Part shown: piece by piece, positions 40,362 to 50,596 of the stretch
How the letters are laid out: every line of letters starts with the position of its first letter
Position numbering within the stretch: the stretch's first letter is position 1
Assembly (NCBI GenBank): GCA_949825045.1
Contig: OX463829.1
Span: 30,753,715 to 30,817,714, forward strand
Direction: 5' to 3'
Length of the DNA: 64,000 bases
Origin: Argyresthia goedartella
Taxonomy: Eukaryota > Arthropoda > Insecta > Lepidoptera > Argyresthiidae
Program-made: the position numbers and the translations under genes
Notes under the pieces: generated by a model
Told to the model about the DNA's origin: nothing
What the model saw: only the letters and a program-made list of their open reading frames with translations
Databases searched by the model: none

Positions 40362-40490
40362 TGTTTTTGTCACACATAACCAAATTCTGAATAAAGCCTT
40401 TTTCCATTACATTTTTTAGTGGCAAGAAGATCTCCCGCTCTTTTTTTTTTTGTCACACATAACGAGATTCTGAATAAATCCTTTTTGCAC
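40362..40490. repeat. Imperfect direct repeats about 84 bp apart
   Basis: GTTTTTGTCACACATAAC near 40362 and TTTTTGTCACACATAAC near 40446 are each followed by ATTCTGAATAAA.CCTTTTT. Possibly the end of a repeat family in tandem. Confidence 0.65.
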
Positions 40491-40518
40491 TACCTTTTAT
40501 TTTACCATTTTCGAAACA

Positions 40519-40600
40519 ATCATGGAATTTGACAGGAAATTGCTGGTCGCTAAAACAGTCGTGTTTTAGCGACCGGCAATTTCCTGTCAAATTCCATGAT
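40519..40600. repeat. 39-bp inverted repeat (foldback), one mismatch
   Basis: Arms 40519-40557 and 40562-40600 pair at 38 of 39 positions around a GTCG loop. A further partial copy (CACAGGAAATTGCTGG) follows at about 40614. Likely a small foldback element. Confidence 0.88.
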
Positions 40601-40847
40601 AGTGATGGATTTTCACAGGAAATTGCTGGCACCTTTTCTGGCTCCTCCAAGTAGCGCGGTAATGTCGACTTTGCTCAAAGAAGGTTGTCAAAATAATGAG
40701 CACATTACTAGCTTTGTTGGAGTAAAAATCTTAATGATTTTTACTCGGAATTTGATATCATATATGTGTGTATATTCAATAGTGCCAACTTCTATGATAC
40801 GATTGTAAAAAATAAACAGTTTTTCATACAGTTGTACACCGGTCGGC

Positions 40848-40903
40848 AATACAGGGTGTAAAAGAAAGGTGTTGACTACACCTTTTAATTACACCCTGTA
40901 TTG
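40848..40903. repeat. Short inverted repeat beside a non-LTR fragment
   Basis: AATACAGGGTGTAA (40848-40861) is mirrored by TTACACCCTGTATT (40889-40902), with a nested AAGGTGT/ACACCTT. It marks the left edge of the RT fragment. Confidence 0.7.
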
Positions 40904-41851
40904 GCGTTCCACAAGGTTCTATATTAGGCCCTTTCTTATTCCTGGTATATATTAATGATCTGCCTTTTATGGTGGAGAAATTAACTGACATAGTGTTGTT
41001 TGCTGATGATACTTCAATGGTCTTCAAAATTGAAAGACAAAAAGGAGATTTTGATGATGTTAATGGTGTATTGGATTTAACCTTGAATTGGTTCACAGTT
41101 AATAATTTATTGTTAAACGCTGGTAAAACCAAGTGTATAAAATTCTCACTTCCAAATGTCAGGCAAGTTGAGACCAGTTTGGTGTTAGACAACAGCACGT
41201 TAGAATTGGTAAATGATACGAAGTTTCTTGGAATAACCATTGATAGCAAATTGCAGTGGGGACCCCACATAGATAAATTGGCTGGTAAATTAAGTTCTGC
41301 GGCTTACGCTGTTAGGAACATCAGACAAAGCACGGATGTGGCTACATCTAGGCTAGTATATTTTAGTTACTTTCATAATGTGATGTCCTATGGTATCTTG
41401 TTGTGGGGGAAAGCAGCGGATATTCAAACTATTTTTATTTTACAGAAAAGAGCTATTCGAGCAATTTATAATTTAAAACGAACAGACTCCTTAAGAGAGC
41501 TTTTTAGAGAAATTGACATACTAACAGTAGCTAGTCAATTTATTTTCGAAAATATAATGTATGTACGCAAGAACCTTACAACATTCTCCAAACTTAGCGA
41601 CAGCTGTAATGTTAACCTAAGAAATAATCACAGACTATGTGCGCCCCGTTTTAGACTCGCGAAGGTTAGCAATTCTTTCAAGGGTCAGTGCATTCTCTAC
41701 TACAATAAGATACCTCTGGAGATTTTGAAATTGCCATTTGAGCAATTTAAAAAGCATGTTAAAGCGACTTTGTCGAAAAAGGGATATTACAATGTTCAAG
41801 ATTATTTAAATGACAGGACTGTATGGGGTTAATATGGCTCAACACAGACCT
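40890..41851 (+). mobile_element. Non-LTR retrotransposon fragment, left part (3' UTR resumes at 56166)
   Basis: RT from the GVPQGS motif to the C-terminus, then a 3' UTR hit by the outer BEL element within the target GACCT. The remainder of the UTR, with its TTGACTA-type tail, is at 56166-56405. A related reverse copy is at 57.0-57.85 kb. Confidence 0.8.
40902..41832 (+). pseudogene. RT C-terminal half of the non-LTR element
   Basis: Open without breaks: GVPQGSILGPFLFLVYINDLP, FADDTSMVF (catalytic, about 41003), LNWFTVNNLLLNAGKTKC, FLGITIDSKLQWGPH, YGILLWGKAADIQT and IFILQKRAIRAIYNLK, to TAA 41830-41832. The N-terminal RT and endonuclease are absent. The clean frame suggests the truncation is original to the insertion. 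Confidence 0.8.
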
Positions 41852-42396
41852 TGTTCGATTCCAAATCGATATTCGATCGATGGTTTCGGAACGGCCATTT
41901 TGAATTTGACGTTGCTGCCAACCTTGCAGTTTTTTGACAACTGACAGACGAAAGCCCTCGCAATGTAACGCGTATTGGTATAGGGTATTGAAATTAAATC
42001 GCAAGCCATCTGGAATGTATTCGGGTTCCCCTCAGGATTGTCTTTATAGCTGAGTGTGTTGTGGTTCCCCGAACCAGATAAAGTTCGCATTTACGTGGCC
42101 GATTGGTTTTTCCCACGTAACATAACCTGTGTTGGAACACTGTGCTCGTCGAAGCTGGCCTGTCAGTCATACCTGGTTGGCTGAAGAACCTGTCTACCAA
42201 GAAGAGCCTAGGGTGCACCCGGGCCTTGCAGAGAGACAGGAGGTTGACGGGACCGAAGCACAGACCAGGTTAGATCGACTCCATAAGTATTAGCTCGGTG
42301 AATCGCCGACGTTCTCACTTCTTGGCATCTGATCGCTACGCTACCTCGTAGCTGATGGGCCCCTGCGAGGTCATTAGGTGCCGAGAAGCCTGAACA
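41852..42396 (+). repeat. 5' LTR of outer BEL/Pao element
   Basis: TGTTCGATTCC...GAAGCCTGAACA, 545 bp. Followed by TTTGGTAGCTAGAGCGTGG, the likely primer-binding region. 42397-43010 is an untranslated leader with no other feature seen. Confidence 0.93.
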
Positions 42397-43010
42397 TTTG
42401 GTAGCTAGAGCGTGGCTTCCTGAGATTTGCAGCCGTCAAGGGCTCCAGGAACCCACGATTTGGGACTATCAATCTGTAGGTATAGGCGGTTATTAGCTAA
42501 CTTGGTGTTGTTCCTGTATCCACATAGATTGGTAGTATTGTAAGCTATAAGTCTATTGCTGGTAGTAGACAGACAGATATTACAGTTTTCCCTAAATGAC
42601 CAGTTGTACTGAGATGTGACTCAGAATAGTAGGTACTCAACTTAGGTACATTGTAGGTGAATTGAAATTTGCATTGAAGTACCAGTTAGTCAATCTATTA
42701 GTGGTATAGTAATGCTAATGAATGTTTGGTTAACATAGGTAGTTACATCTATTGATAGCAGGCTATTACATTGTTTTCAGTTTATAGCAATTTATAACTT
42801 GAACTAATATTGACTATCTGTGTGTGTTATAATGATAAAGGGAAACTAAATTGTACTTACAGAATTTATATAGATATAAACTCGGTTCCTATTGTTTAAG
42901 GAAAACAGCATTGTTTAAGTTGTGGTTTAGGGTTCCCTCGTTTGGGTTGTAGACTGGAGGGTCCAATATAATTGAGTTACTGCAAATTGTGAGTAAGTAT
43001 CGTTCCGATC

Positions 43011-43737
43011 GTGTCGTTATCTGAAATCCAGAAAGGTGTTTCTGAGGAACTCAGATGGTTTTCCTCCGCACACGGTCTGATAGACCGTTTAGATAGGCAT
43101 GATGTGGTATTGGAGCGGTCTATGGACGTTAAGGAACGTTACAATAGGGTGCTCGAATTGTCCGCGCAGGCGGAATCAGTTGATGGTTGCGCACCTGACA
43201 GGCTGTCACGGTTGCTAGGGGATGTCGACCAATGTATGGAGATGGCAGCTGCTATCACGCAGAAGGCTGCGGACATACGTAGACAGCGCAAGTCCAGCCA
43301 TGGTGGTGACATCGAAGCACCTCTGCCGCTTCAGGGTTCAGGGTCCAGGTTACCGGCCATAACTATGCCTACTTTTGACGAAGTGTCCAGTGAATGGATG
43401 AGCTTCATCAATCTGTTCGACAGTTTGGTGCACATGCGATCGGACATTACCAAGTCTGTCAAGATGGCTCAGCTGGTGGCAGCATTGAGGGGTGAGCCTA
43501 GGGAGCTGGTCGCTCATTTGACAGTTACGGAGGGTAACTATGAAACGGCCAGACAATTGTTGGTCAGACGTTACCATAACAAACGGAGGTTGGCCGATGC
43601 CCAACTGAACCGTTTGTTTAGTATCCCGGTTGTGAACAAGGTCGGGGCCATACAGACGGAGGTTTTGAACCCGTTGTTGTCCGTCACCAAGGCTCTAGAG
43701 AATCTTGGACTTCCGGTTGGTGAATGGTCGTACCTAC
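43011..43737 (+). pseudogene. Outer BEL/Pao Gag, N-terminal part (interrupted)
   Basis: The frame opens after TGA 42990 and has no early ATG (43011 is GTG), so the true start is unclear. It encodes a Gag of the DUF1759 type: helical N-terminus (RLDRHDVVLERSMDVKERYNRVLE), AITMPTFDEVSSEWMSFINLFDSLVH (about residue 118) and the LVAALRGEPRELVAHL and RYHNKRRLADAQLNRL motifs. It ends at the nested insertion just after GEWSYLL and continues at 50597. Confidence 0.85.
43733..43737. repeat. 5-bp target duplication CCTAC of the inner BEL/Pao element
   Basis: CCTAC here and at 50592-50596, interrupting gag codons of the outer element. Confidence 0.9.
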
Positions 43738-44012
43738 TGAAAATGGGTGCCCCAAATAATAGGTGTTTAGTTTTATCTGAAGATATTTAATTCGGTTTGT
43801 ACAAGGTATTCGCAGCTCGGGCTCTAATGCGAGAATGATGGTTAAATCGAGTTGAACGGAATTTATAAGATATGGTTAATTAGCGCCATCTAGCCTTTAT
43901 TAGTCGAACCACCTCTAAAGGTATTGATTTAGGGTATAGTTGTGGGTGAGGTGGTTCGTACTATGGAAGACTAGATGGCGCTGTACATTGATGCTATGAT
44001 GTCATTTTGACA
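43738..44012 (-). repeat. 3' LTR of inner BEL/Pao element
   Basis: TGAAAATGGGTG...CATTTTGACA on the plus strand, identical by eye to 50317-50591. 44013-44282 is untranslated 3' sequence. Confidence 0.93.
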
Positions 44013-44282
44013 TACTCCAGAGCGCCTAAACTCTACTAGGTATACAAATATAACTGTAATTTATGAATGTGACTAGCTAATTTATTAATAGATTTATGTA
44101 TACTCCTAGCGTTCTGTTTTAGTTACCTACCTAGAAAGATTCTAGATCTTATGAAGAAAACACAAGAGAAGTATTTTTTTATTAAGTAGGCAGTAGTTAA
44201 TTAGGTTACATTTCACTTGTTTGTGTAATAAAGTGATTAATTAATTATATAGTCCCTGTCTACCTACACTGATTACTTAGAA

Positions 44283-45250
44283 CTAATAGTCGGTATCTGA
44301 CAGAGAAATAGGTAAGGGGCAAATATTATTGAAGGCTCGTTTGATAAGGCCTTTTGTTGTTTGGATGACGGCGACCCTCGTTTCGCCATCTTGACCGTCT
44401 TGTGTCTTCGCGATGCGTCCCAACTTCCACTGGCAGGGTGGTAAGCGATCGTCCTTCACCAGCACGATTGAGCCGACGGTGAGGTTAGGTCCCTTTGTGC
44501 TCCTCCACTTGCACCTCTGCTGTAGGAGACCCAGGTACTCTCGAGACCACCGCTTCCAGAAGTCCTGTTGTATCTGTTGGAGTTGTTGGAAGTGATTTAA
44601 CTTATTCCTTGATACATCTTGGTATTCGTAGTCCGCCAGAGACGTGTACGATCTACCGATCAGAAAGTGAGCTGGCGTAAGAATGGGAAAATCATCATTA
44701 TTAGCATTAGGTATGGGACACAATGGGCGCGAGTTTAATATTGCCTCAATTTGAGTAAGAACCGTAGAGAATTCTTCAAATGTTAATAAGGCTTGACTTA
44801 ATACCCTCTTAAGATGAAGCTTACAGCTGCCAATTGCAGCTTCATGTAGGCCGCCTAGATGCGGGCTGTAGGGGGGTAAGAATTTCCAGGAAATACCTTC
44901 GTTTGCAAGGAAGTTGGTAAGTTCGCTAAAATTTTCGTTTAGGTATCTGTATAGTTCTACTAAATCATTATTTGCTCCACGGAATGTGGTCGAGTTGTCA
45001 CTTACCATTTGACTTGGTTTACCTCTTCTGCATATGAATCGCCGGAAGGCGGCAATAAAGGCTTGTGATTCTAAACCTGAAACCAACTCAATGTGAACTG
45101 CCCTTGTCGATGAGCAAACAAACATAGCTATCCAACATTTGTAAGACTTGAAACCACGCCCCCTTCTATCTCGAATTGAATAGGGCCCAGCATAATCACA
45201 AATGTTGTGTGGAATGGCGGTGAAGGAGTAGTTCTTATTGTAGGTAGTTG
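44283..45250 (-). pseudogene. Inner BEL/Pao integrase core and tail, out of frame with the rest
   Basis: The frame is open from about 45302 down to TAA at 44285-44283. Real integrase reading starts about 45240: CDYAGPYSIRDRRGRG (first Asp), FVCSSTRAVHIELVSG, QMVSDNSTTFRGAN (second Asp), YSPHLGGLHEAAI (Glu), LLTFEEFSTVLTQIEAILNSRPLCP, LTPAHFLIG, DFWKRWSREYL and a C-terminal VGSIVLVKDD...QTTKGLIKRAF module. It overlaps the 3' end of the upstream frame by about 175 bp. A single frameshift separates the two; it may be a recent mutation, since everything else is intact. Confidence 0.8.
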
Positions 45251-48200
45251 ACCCATAATGGGTACGTGTATGAGTGGTTTTGCTTTGAAACATGTAACGC
45301 ATTTGTGTACAATTTTGTTAGCCAGACCTTTTCCATTTAATGGCCAGTACTGCTCTCTCATGCATGCTAGCAGTAGCTGTGGACCACAATGGAAGAGTTT
45401 GATATGCATGTTTCTCATTATAGTTTCAGTGAGTATGTGTTTTGGATGCAAAATTATAGGATGTTTTTTAGTTTCGGGAATGTTTGATAGGTTTAACCTT
45501 CCTCCAACTTTCAACAGGCCATCTTCAAAAAACGGGTTAAGGCATTTAATATTTGATGACGTTGGTATTGATTTATTCTGACTTAAAAGTTTGTATTCAA
45601 TAGGTAGTGATGTTATTTGTGCGCGCATAATTAGTTTATGCATCGAATCATTTAATTCTTGAACGGACAGCGGTCCGCTTATTTTATTACAAGGATTTTG
45701 TAGGTTATTGATGAATCGCAGAGTATAGGCAAACACTCGCGATAATTTTTTGTCGTTTGAATATTTATGAAACAATTTATCTATGAAATTATTCTCGATG
45801 TTTGTTGGGTTAACTAAGGATATAGTTTGTTCTGTGTCCTTTGTTTGTATTTGTGTGTTAGTTTGATTGTGCAGAGGCCACTGCGCCGTTTGACCAGATA
45901 GCCAGGCGGGACCCGACCACCACAGATTGCTTTTTCTTAATATATGAGGTTGAATTCCTCTCGATATAATGTCAGCTGGATTTTCAGCCGAACACACCCA
46001 ATGCCAGTCTTCGATCTTGGTTAATCTCTGAATTTCCGCTACTCTGTTACTGATGAAAGTACCTAGTTTAGGTGGCGGTGTTTTTATCCACGCCAATACC
46101 ACCTGTGAGTCAGACCATAGGTATATTTTACTGACTCGTTTGGCAAGGTTATTGCCTTGTGATTCCATTACTTGTGATAACAATACCGCTGCGCGTAATT
46201 CTAAGCGGGGTATTGTTTCCTCTCTAGCAATTCTAGACTTTGTGCATAACAAATGCACCTGTATATTACCTAAATTATCAATGGAACGTAAATAAATTGC
46301 AATTCCGTAACATGTTTTTGAACTATCTGCAAACCCATGCAGTTCTAGTGTTACGTAATTGTTTATGATTGTGCGTCTCGGTATGGATAGATTGTTTAAA
46401 GAAAATAGACTCCTATAGTAAGATATCCATTCTCTTGTTAAAGCGGGCGATAGGGTTTCGTCCCATGAAGTTTTATCCTGCCATAGTTTTTTAATAAAAC
46501 ATTTAGCTGTCACTAAAACGGGACTAATTAAGCCCGTAGGATCATAGATAGCTGAAATTATAGACAGGACCTTTCTTTTCGTAAGTCGATCTGGCATTGG
46601 TTGTTCTTTGAATGAGAATTGTAAACAATCTGTGTGGCTGCACCATGTGATACCTAATAGTTTGTGTGTGTTATTTCCGCTCTCGGTCGGATTTGTTGAG
46701 TCGGTGTTACATACCTTTTTTAATATGGTTTTTGAGTTCGACTTCCATTTTCGTAGATTGAAGCAGGCTGTACGCAGGATGGCCGCTACTTGCGTTGCTG
46801 TCTCGATTAGCGCTGCTTCGTCGTCGCCTCCATAGATCCAGTCATCGTAGTAGAATGAACCTTTTATTGCTTCGGCTGCTGTAGGGTATTTACCTTCGAA
46901 TTCGAATGCTAGCTGCAGTAGGCATCTCGTGGCTATGTAGGGGGCCGCCTTCAAGCCAAAACTGAGAGTAGTTAATGTGTAGGTACGTAGAGGATCGGTT
47001 GAGTTTTCCCTCCATAGTATATTTTGTAGGTTTTGTTGTGATTGATCAATATTGACCTGGCAAAACATTTTCTGTATATCTGCATTTACTACAAATTTGT
47101 AAGTTCTAAATCTTACTAGTATATTGATTAGGCTATCTTGAAATATCGTACCCTTATATTGAATATCGTTAAGCGATTTTCCAGTGTCTGTTGGACATGA
47201 TGCGTCAAAGACAACCCTCACTGGGGTTGATAATTTTTCGATATTAATTACCGCGTGATGCGGTAAGTAGACTTGGGGTCCTACATTGGAGTATTCCATC
47301 TCTTTCATGTGGCCCGCTTGTTGGAAATCTCTCATGAATTGGACGTATTGTTTTTTATATTCTGAATTTTTACTAAATTTGTTTTCTAATGACAGAAATC
47401 TCTTATAGGCAATGTGTCTTGATCTACCTAGACTTGAAGCAGGTTCTTTTAGAGGTATTTTTACGACAAACTTTCCCTCAGAATCTCGATTATGCGTCAT
47501 AAAGACACTTTCGCACTCCGTGATATCATCATTGGAAAGTGTGGAATTTTCCTCAGTTTCGAAAATGCTTCTCATTTGTTGTTGAATGAAATGACATCTA
47601 GTTTGCTGGCGTACTGGCCCCGTCGTCGAGCCAGTCACGATCCAGCCCAATTTGGTTTTTTGCAAAGTCGGTAAGTTAGTTCCTAATTCGTGTCGGTTTA
47701 CGCACAATAGGTCATAGAATTTTTCGGCGCCCAGTATCATGTCGATTTCGCCGGCTGAATTGAATCCATCATCAGCCAGTCGGAATCGTTTAGGTATGAT
47801 AAGATTTCCTATATCATAGTTAGGTAGGTTGCAGATTGTAGGTACAATATAGCAAGATAGATCCACAGAAAATGGTTCGGTTCTAGAGTGAATAATAACG
47901 TTACAATAGTGTTTAACGTTTATTATTGTGTTGCTGATACCCATGACATCGGTATCTGTGTTGTGTACAGGTAGGTTTAGTTTTTTGTGTGCCCTTTCTG
48001 TTATGTAGCACGATTGCGAGCCGGAATCCAATAGGATTCTCATGCTTTGTTGTTTGTTTTCGTGATCGGTTATGTTTACTACAGCTGTAGATAAGAAAAC
48101 ATGCTTGTTTTGCATCGGCTGTGAACAAGCATTGTCATTTGACGTGTTGATTTGCTTAATATGCAAGTTTATAGATTGATTTTCGGATGTAGATTGTTGT

Positions 48201-49603
48201 TGTGGGGTGTATAGCGTCATAGGACGAGATACGCTCGGTTGTGTAGGTAATCGCTCGGGATTATAGGTAGGACGAGATGTGTTCGGTTGTGTAGGTAATC
48301 GCTCGGGATTATAAATAGATTGCTCGTTCGCTGGAGTAGGTATAGTAGGTATGTGTAACAAAGTATGATGTTTACCTGAACACTTGGTACACTTGCTGGC
48401 TCGGCAGTTCGGCACCGCGTGATTCGATCTCAGGCAGTTAGTGCAGAGTCGTAACCTCTTCGCAGCTCGGCTGCGAGCTATAGGGCTAAGGGCTAGGAAC
48501 TGTGTACACTGATTTAGGTAGTGGGTGCCCTTGCAAAAAGGGCAGTGATTATGCTGGGTAGTAGGTGGTTTTGTTACCTTGTTAGCTTCCGGATTGTTGC
48601 GGGACGTGGTTATCATCGCCTTTTCAGTTGTATTACTCGAATTCCGGTTTGTATTTTCAACAGCTTGGTTGCTGTTCATCGACTCCAAAAGGTCAGCTCG
48701 GGACCTCAAAAAAGTCTTGAAATCCTGTAATGTAGGAAGTTCACGTGAGTTGGATTTTTCTTCCCATTTTAGTTGTAGTGACTTTTCTAGCTTGCTAGAT
48801 AAAAAGAAAATTATCAATATATCCCAGTTTTCGGTTGCTATATTTAAGCTTCTTAGGGTTCTAAGGTGTTTCGATATGTTATCACCCATGCCCCTTAGTG
48901 CCATTGGATTCGATTGTACGCTATCGATGCCGAAAAGCGCTCGCAAATGATTGTAGACCAATACTTTTGGGTTATTATAGCGTTCGCAAAGTAATTGCCA
49001 TGCTATGCTGTACCCTTCCTCCGAATATTCCAGCGCTCCTATAACTTCCAAAGCACTGCCCTTTAGACAACTTCTCAAATATTTATATTTTTGTATGGGC
49101 TTCAGGTTACCCTGATTTATAAGTGCGTCGAAAGTATCTCGGAATTCGATCCACTGTGTAATGTCTCCATTAAATGAGGGTAGGCTAATATCTGGGTACC
49201 TAATGGAATCGCTAGCATCTGAGCTATGTTTGCAATGATGTGTAGGTTCTTGTAAGTCGGTCTGGTCTGTCGCTTTTTGATTTAAAGTGCCTTTGGCTTT
49301 AGCTATGTATTGATAATACTGAGATTCGAAGGAGTCTCTTTCGAGTAACTGCTTGTCAATATCTGAGCAGAGGGTTTCGATATTACTTTGTATTTTATCA
49401 AACTGTAAAAACTCGAGTTGCATTTTGTCTGTGCGCAGCCCAAGCTCGATTATTTGTTCGGCAGTCATCGTTTCGGGTTTTATGGATGCTATAAATTTGA
49501 CAAATAGGGTCATTTTTCCCTTTATAATCCCTCGCTTTCTTATTAGTTCTGATATGCTCTCAGGTTTAGATTTCTCTACGGTTGCCACGTCGTTATTGGG
49601 CAT
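45128..49603 (-). CDS. Inner BEL/Pao Gag-protease-RT-RNase H-integrase N-terminus
   Basis: 1491 codons from ATG 49603. Domains: DUF1759-like Gag (about 1-300), cysteine clusters HCPFCKGTHYLNQC and CTKCSGKHHTLLH (about 350-420), a duplicated YNPERLPTQP motif (about 435-460), protease LLDSGSQSC (about 528), RT with RVVFDASC, VNADIQKMFC and the YYDDW box (about 920), RNase H with HGFADSSKTC (about 1091) and LWSDSQVVLAWIK, and integrase zinc module MHIKLFHCG...HKCVTCFKA (about 1395-1440). The last about 30 residues are out of frame with the integrase core, so the reading changes before 45200. Otherwise intact, matching the identical LTRs. Confidence 0.9.
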   Translation of the reverse strand: MPNNDVATVEKSKPESISELIRKRGIIKGKMTLFVKFIASIKPETMTAEQIIELGLRTDKMQLEFLQFDKIQSNIETLCSDIDKQLLERDSFESQYYQYIAKAKGTLNQKATDQTDLQEPTHHCKHSSDASDSIRYPDISLPSFNGDITQWIEFRDTFDALINQGNLKPIQKYKYLRSCLKGSALEVIGALEYSEEGYSIAWQLLCERYNNPKVLVYNHLRALFGIDSVQSNPMALRGMGDNISKHLRTLRSLNIATENWDILIIFFLSSKLEKSLQLKWEEKSNSRELPTLQDFKTFLRSRADLLESMNSNQAVENTNRNSSNTTEKAMITTSRNNPEANKVTKPPTTQHNHCPFCKGTHYLNQCTQFLALSPIARSRAAKRLRLCTNCLRSNHAVPNCRASKCTKCSGKHHTLLHIPTIPTPANEQSIYNPERLPTQPNTSRPTYNPERLPTQPSVSRPMTLYTPQQQSTSENQSINLHIKQINTSNDNACSQPMQNKHVFLSTAVVNITDHENKQQSMRILLDSGSQSCYITERAHKKLNLPVHNTDTDVMGISNTIINVKHYCNVIIHSRTEPFSVDLSCYIVPTICNLPNYDIGNLIIPKRFRLADDGFNSAGEIDMILGAEKFYDLLCVNRHELGTNLPTLQKTKLGWIVTGSTTGPVRQQTRCHFIQQQMRSIFETEENSTLSNDDITECESVFMTHNRDSEGKFVVKIPLKEPASSLGRSRHIAYKRFLSLENKFSKNSEYKKQYVQFMRDFQQAGHMKEMEYSNVGPQVYLPHHAVINIEKLSTPVRVVFDASCPTDTGKSLNDIQYKGTIFQDSLINILVRFRTYKFVVNADIQKMFCQVNIDQSQQNLQNILWRENSTDPLRTYTLTTLSFGLKAAPYIATRCLLQLAFEFEGKYPTAAEAIKGSFYYDDWIYGGDDEAALIETATQVAAILRTACFNLRKWKSNSKTILKKVCNTDSTNPTESGNNTHKLLGITWCSHTDCLQFSFKEQPMPDRLTKRKVLSIISAIYDPTGLISPVLVTAKCFIKKLWQDKTSWDETLSPALTREWISYYRSLFSLNNLSIPRRTIINNYVTLELHGFADSSKTCYGIAIYLRSIDNLGNIQVHLLCTKSRIAREETIPRLELRAAVLLSQVMESQGNNLAKRVSKIYLWSDSQVVLAWIKTPPPKLGTFISNRVAEIQRLTKIEDWHWVCSAENPADIISRGIQPHILRKSNLWWSGPAWLSGQTAQWPLHNQTNTQIQTKDTEQTISLVNPTNIENNFIDKLFHKYSNDKKLSRVFAYTLRFINNLQNPCNKISGPLSVQELNDSMHKLIMRAQITSLPIEYKLLSQNKSIPTSSNIKCLNPFFEDGLLKVGGRLNLSNIPETKKHPIILHPKHILTETIMRNMHIKLFHCGPQLLLACMREQYWPLNGKGLANKIVHKCVTCFKAKPLIHVPIMGQLPTIRTTPSPPFHTTFVIMLGPIQFEIEGGVVSSLTNVG

Positions 49604-50300
49604 TTTAGCTAATGGGAATATTTAGATAGATAGATATAGATAGATATTGTTTGATAGGTAGATTAACGACGAATTTCCTCAGAGTCTCGTTTGTGCGTCA
49701 TACAGACACTATCGCGTTCCTTGATATCATCATATGGAAATGTCGAAATTTACCAATAATTTACCTACTAATAACGGTGTATAGATAAAATAAATGGGGG
49801 GGAAATTTTGTGCCAACTCACGTGATCGGTAGATACTTATGTTTTTATGTCTCTCGTCTCTGGCGCGCCTTTCGTCCAACAGCAGGGGCGGCTCCTCGGC
49901 TTCCGACGGGTCTCGAGTCCAGTCTCGGCTGGACGCTCCACCGGGCTTCGGATATGCTGCTCCTTGTACGTCCGTTGGGTTTCGGCTGCTCGGTGATTTG
50001 ATTCTCGGCTGATGGTCTTCAGATGTTGGGGGGCACACGCGGGACGCACGTGGTGATGTCTTAGTGTGTTTTCCTGGGGTTTCGCCTTGCAGGATCACTT
50101 TCTTCGACGCCTCGTGGTCGCTTTTACTTGTTCTAATGCAGGAACGAATTTCAGACGGCTGTTGAAACGAATACGCGGCAATAACGCGGCAATACGCAAG
50201 ATGGCTGCGACCATGTGCTCGCGCCTTTGTCCTTGTCGCGGGCGGCGCGGCGGCGTATTTGCAGGTTTCTTCCGTCCAATTTCTTCACTGCGTTATTTCG
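49604..50300 (-). other. Untranslated leader of inner BEL/Pao element
   Basis: About 700 bp, GC-richer toward the LTR. No conserved frame recognised. It should hold the packaging signal and the start of transcription elongation. Confidence 0.6.
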
Positions 50301-50301
50301 A

Positions 50302-50316
50302 ACGTCGGGGTCACCA
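50302..50316 (-). other. Primer-binding site, probably tRNA-Trp
   Basis: On the minus strand TGGTGACCCCGACGT follows the LTR directly. It appears complementary to the 3' end of insect tRNA-Trp, from memory. Confidence 0.6.
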
Positions 50317-50591
50317 TGAAAATGGGTGCCCCAAATAATAGGTGTTTAGTTTTATCTGAAGATATTTAATTCGGTTTGTACAAGGTATTCGCAGCTCGGG
50401 CTCTAATGCGAGAATGATGGTTAAATCGAGTTGAACGGAATTTATAAGATATGGTTAATTAGCGCCATCTAGCCTTTATTAGTCGAACCACCTCTAAAGG
50501 TATTGATTTAGGGTATAGTTGTGGGTGAGGTGGTTCGTACTATGGAAGACTAGATGGCGCTGTACATTGATGCTATGATGTCATTTTGACA
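50317..50591 (-). repeat. 5' LTR of inner BEL/Pao element
   Basis: Identical by eye to 43738-44012; ends in TG/CA. The target duplication CCTAC follows at 50592-50596. Confidence 0.93.
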
Positions 50592-50596
50592 CCTAC

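Larger units (their letters stand above)
43738..50591 (-). mobile_element. Inner BEL/Pao element, young, minus strand
   Basis: 275-bp LTRs (43738-44012; 50317-50591) look identical by eye. The coding strand is minus: leader 50316-49604, then Gag-Pro-RT-RNase H-integrase from 49603, with the integrase core in an overlapping frame to 44283. The primer site resembles tRNA-Trp. It inserted into the gag of the outer BEL/Pao element with a CCTAC duplication. It is from a different lineage than its host element, judging by unlike LTRs and Gag. Confidence 0.94.
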
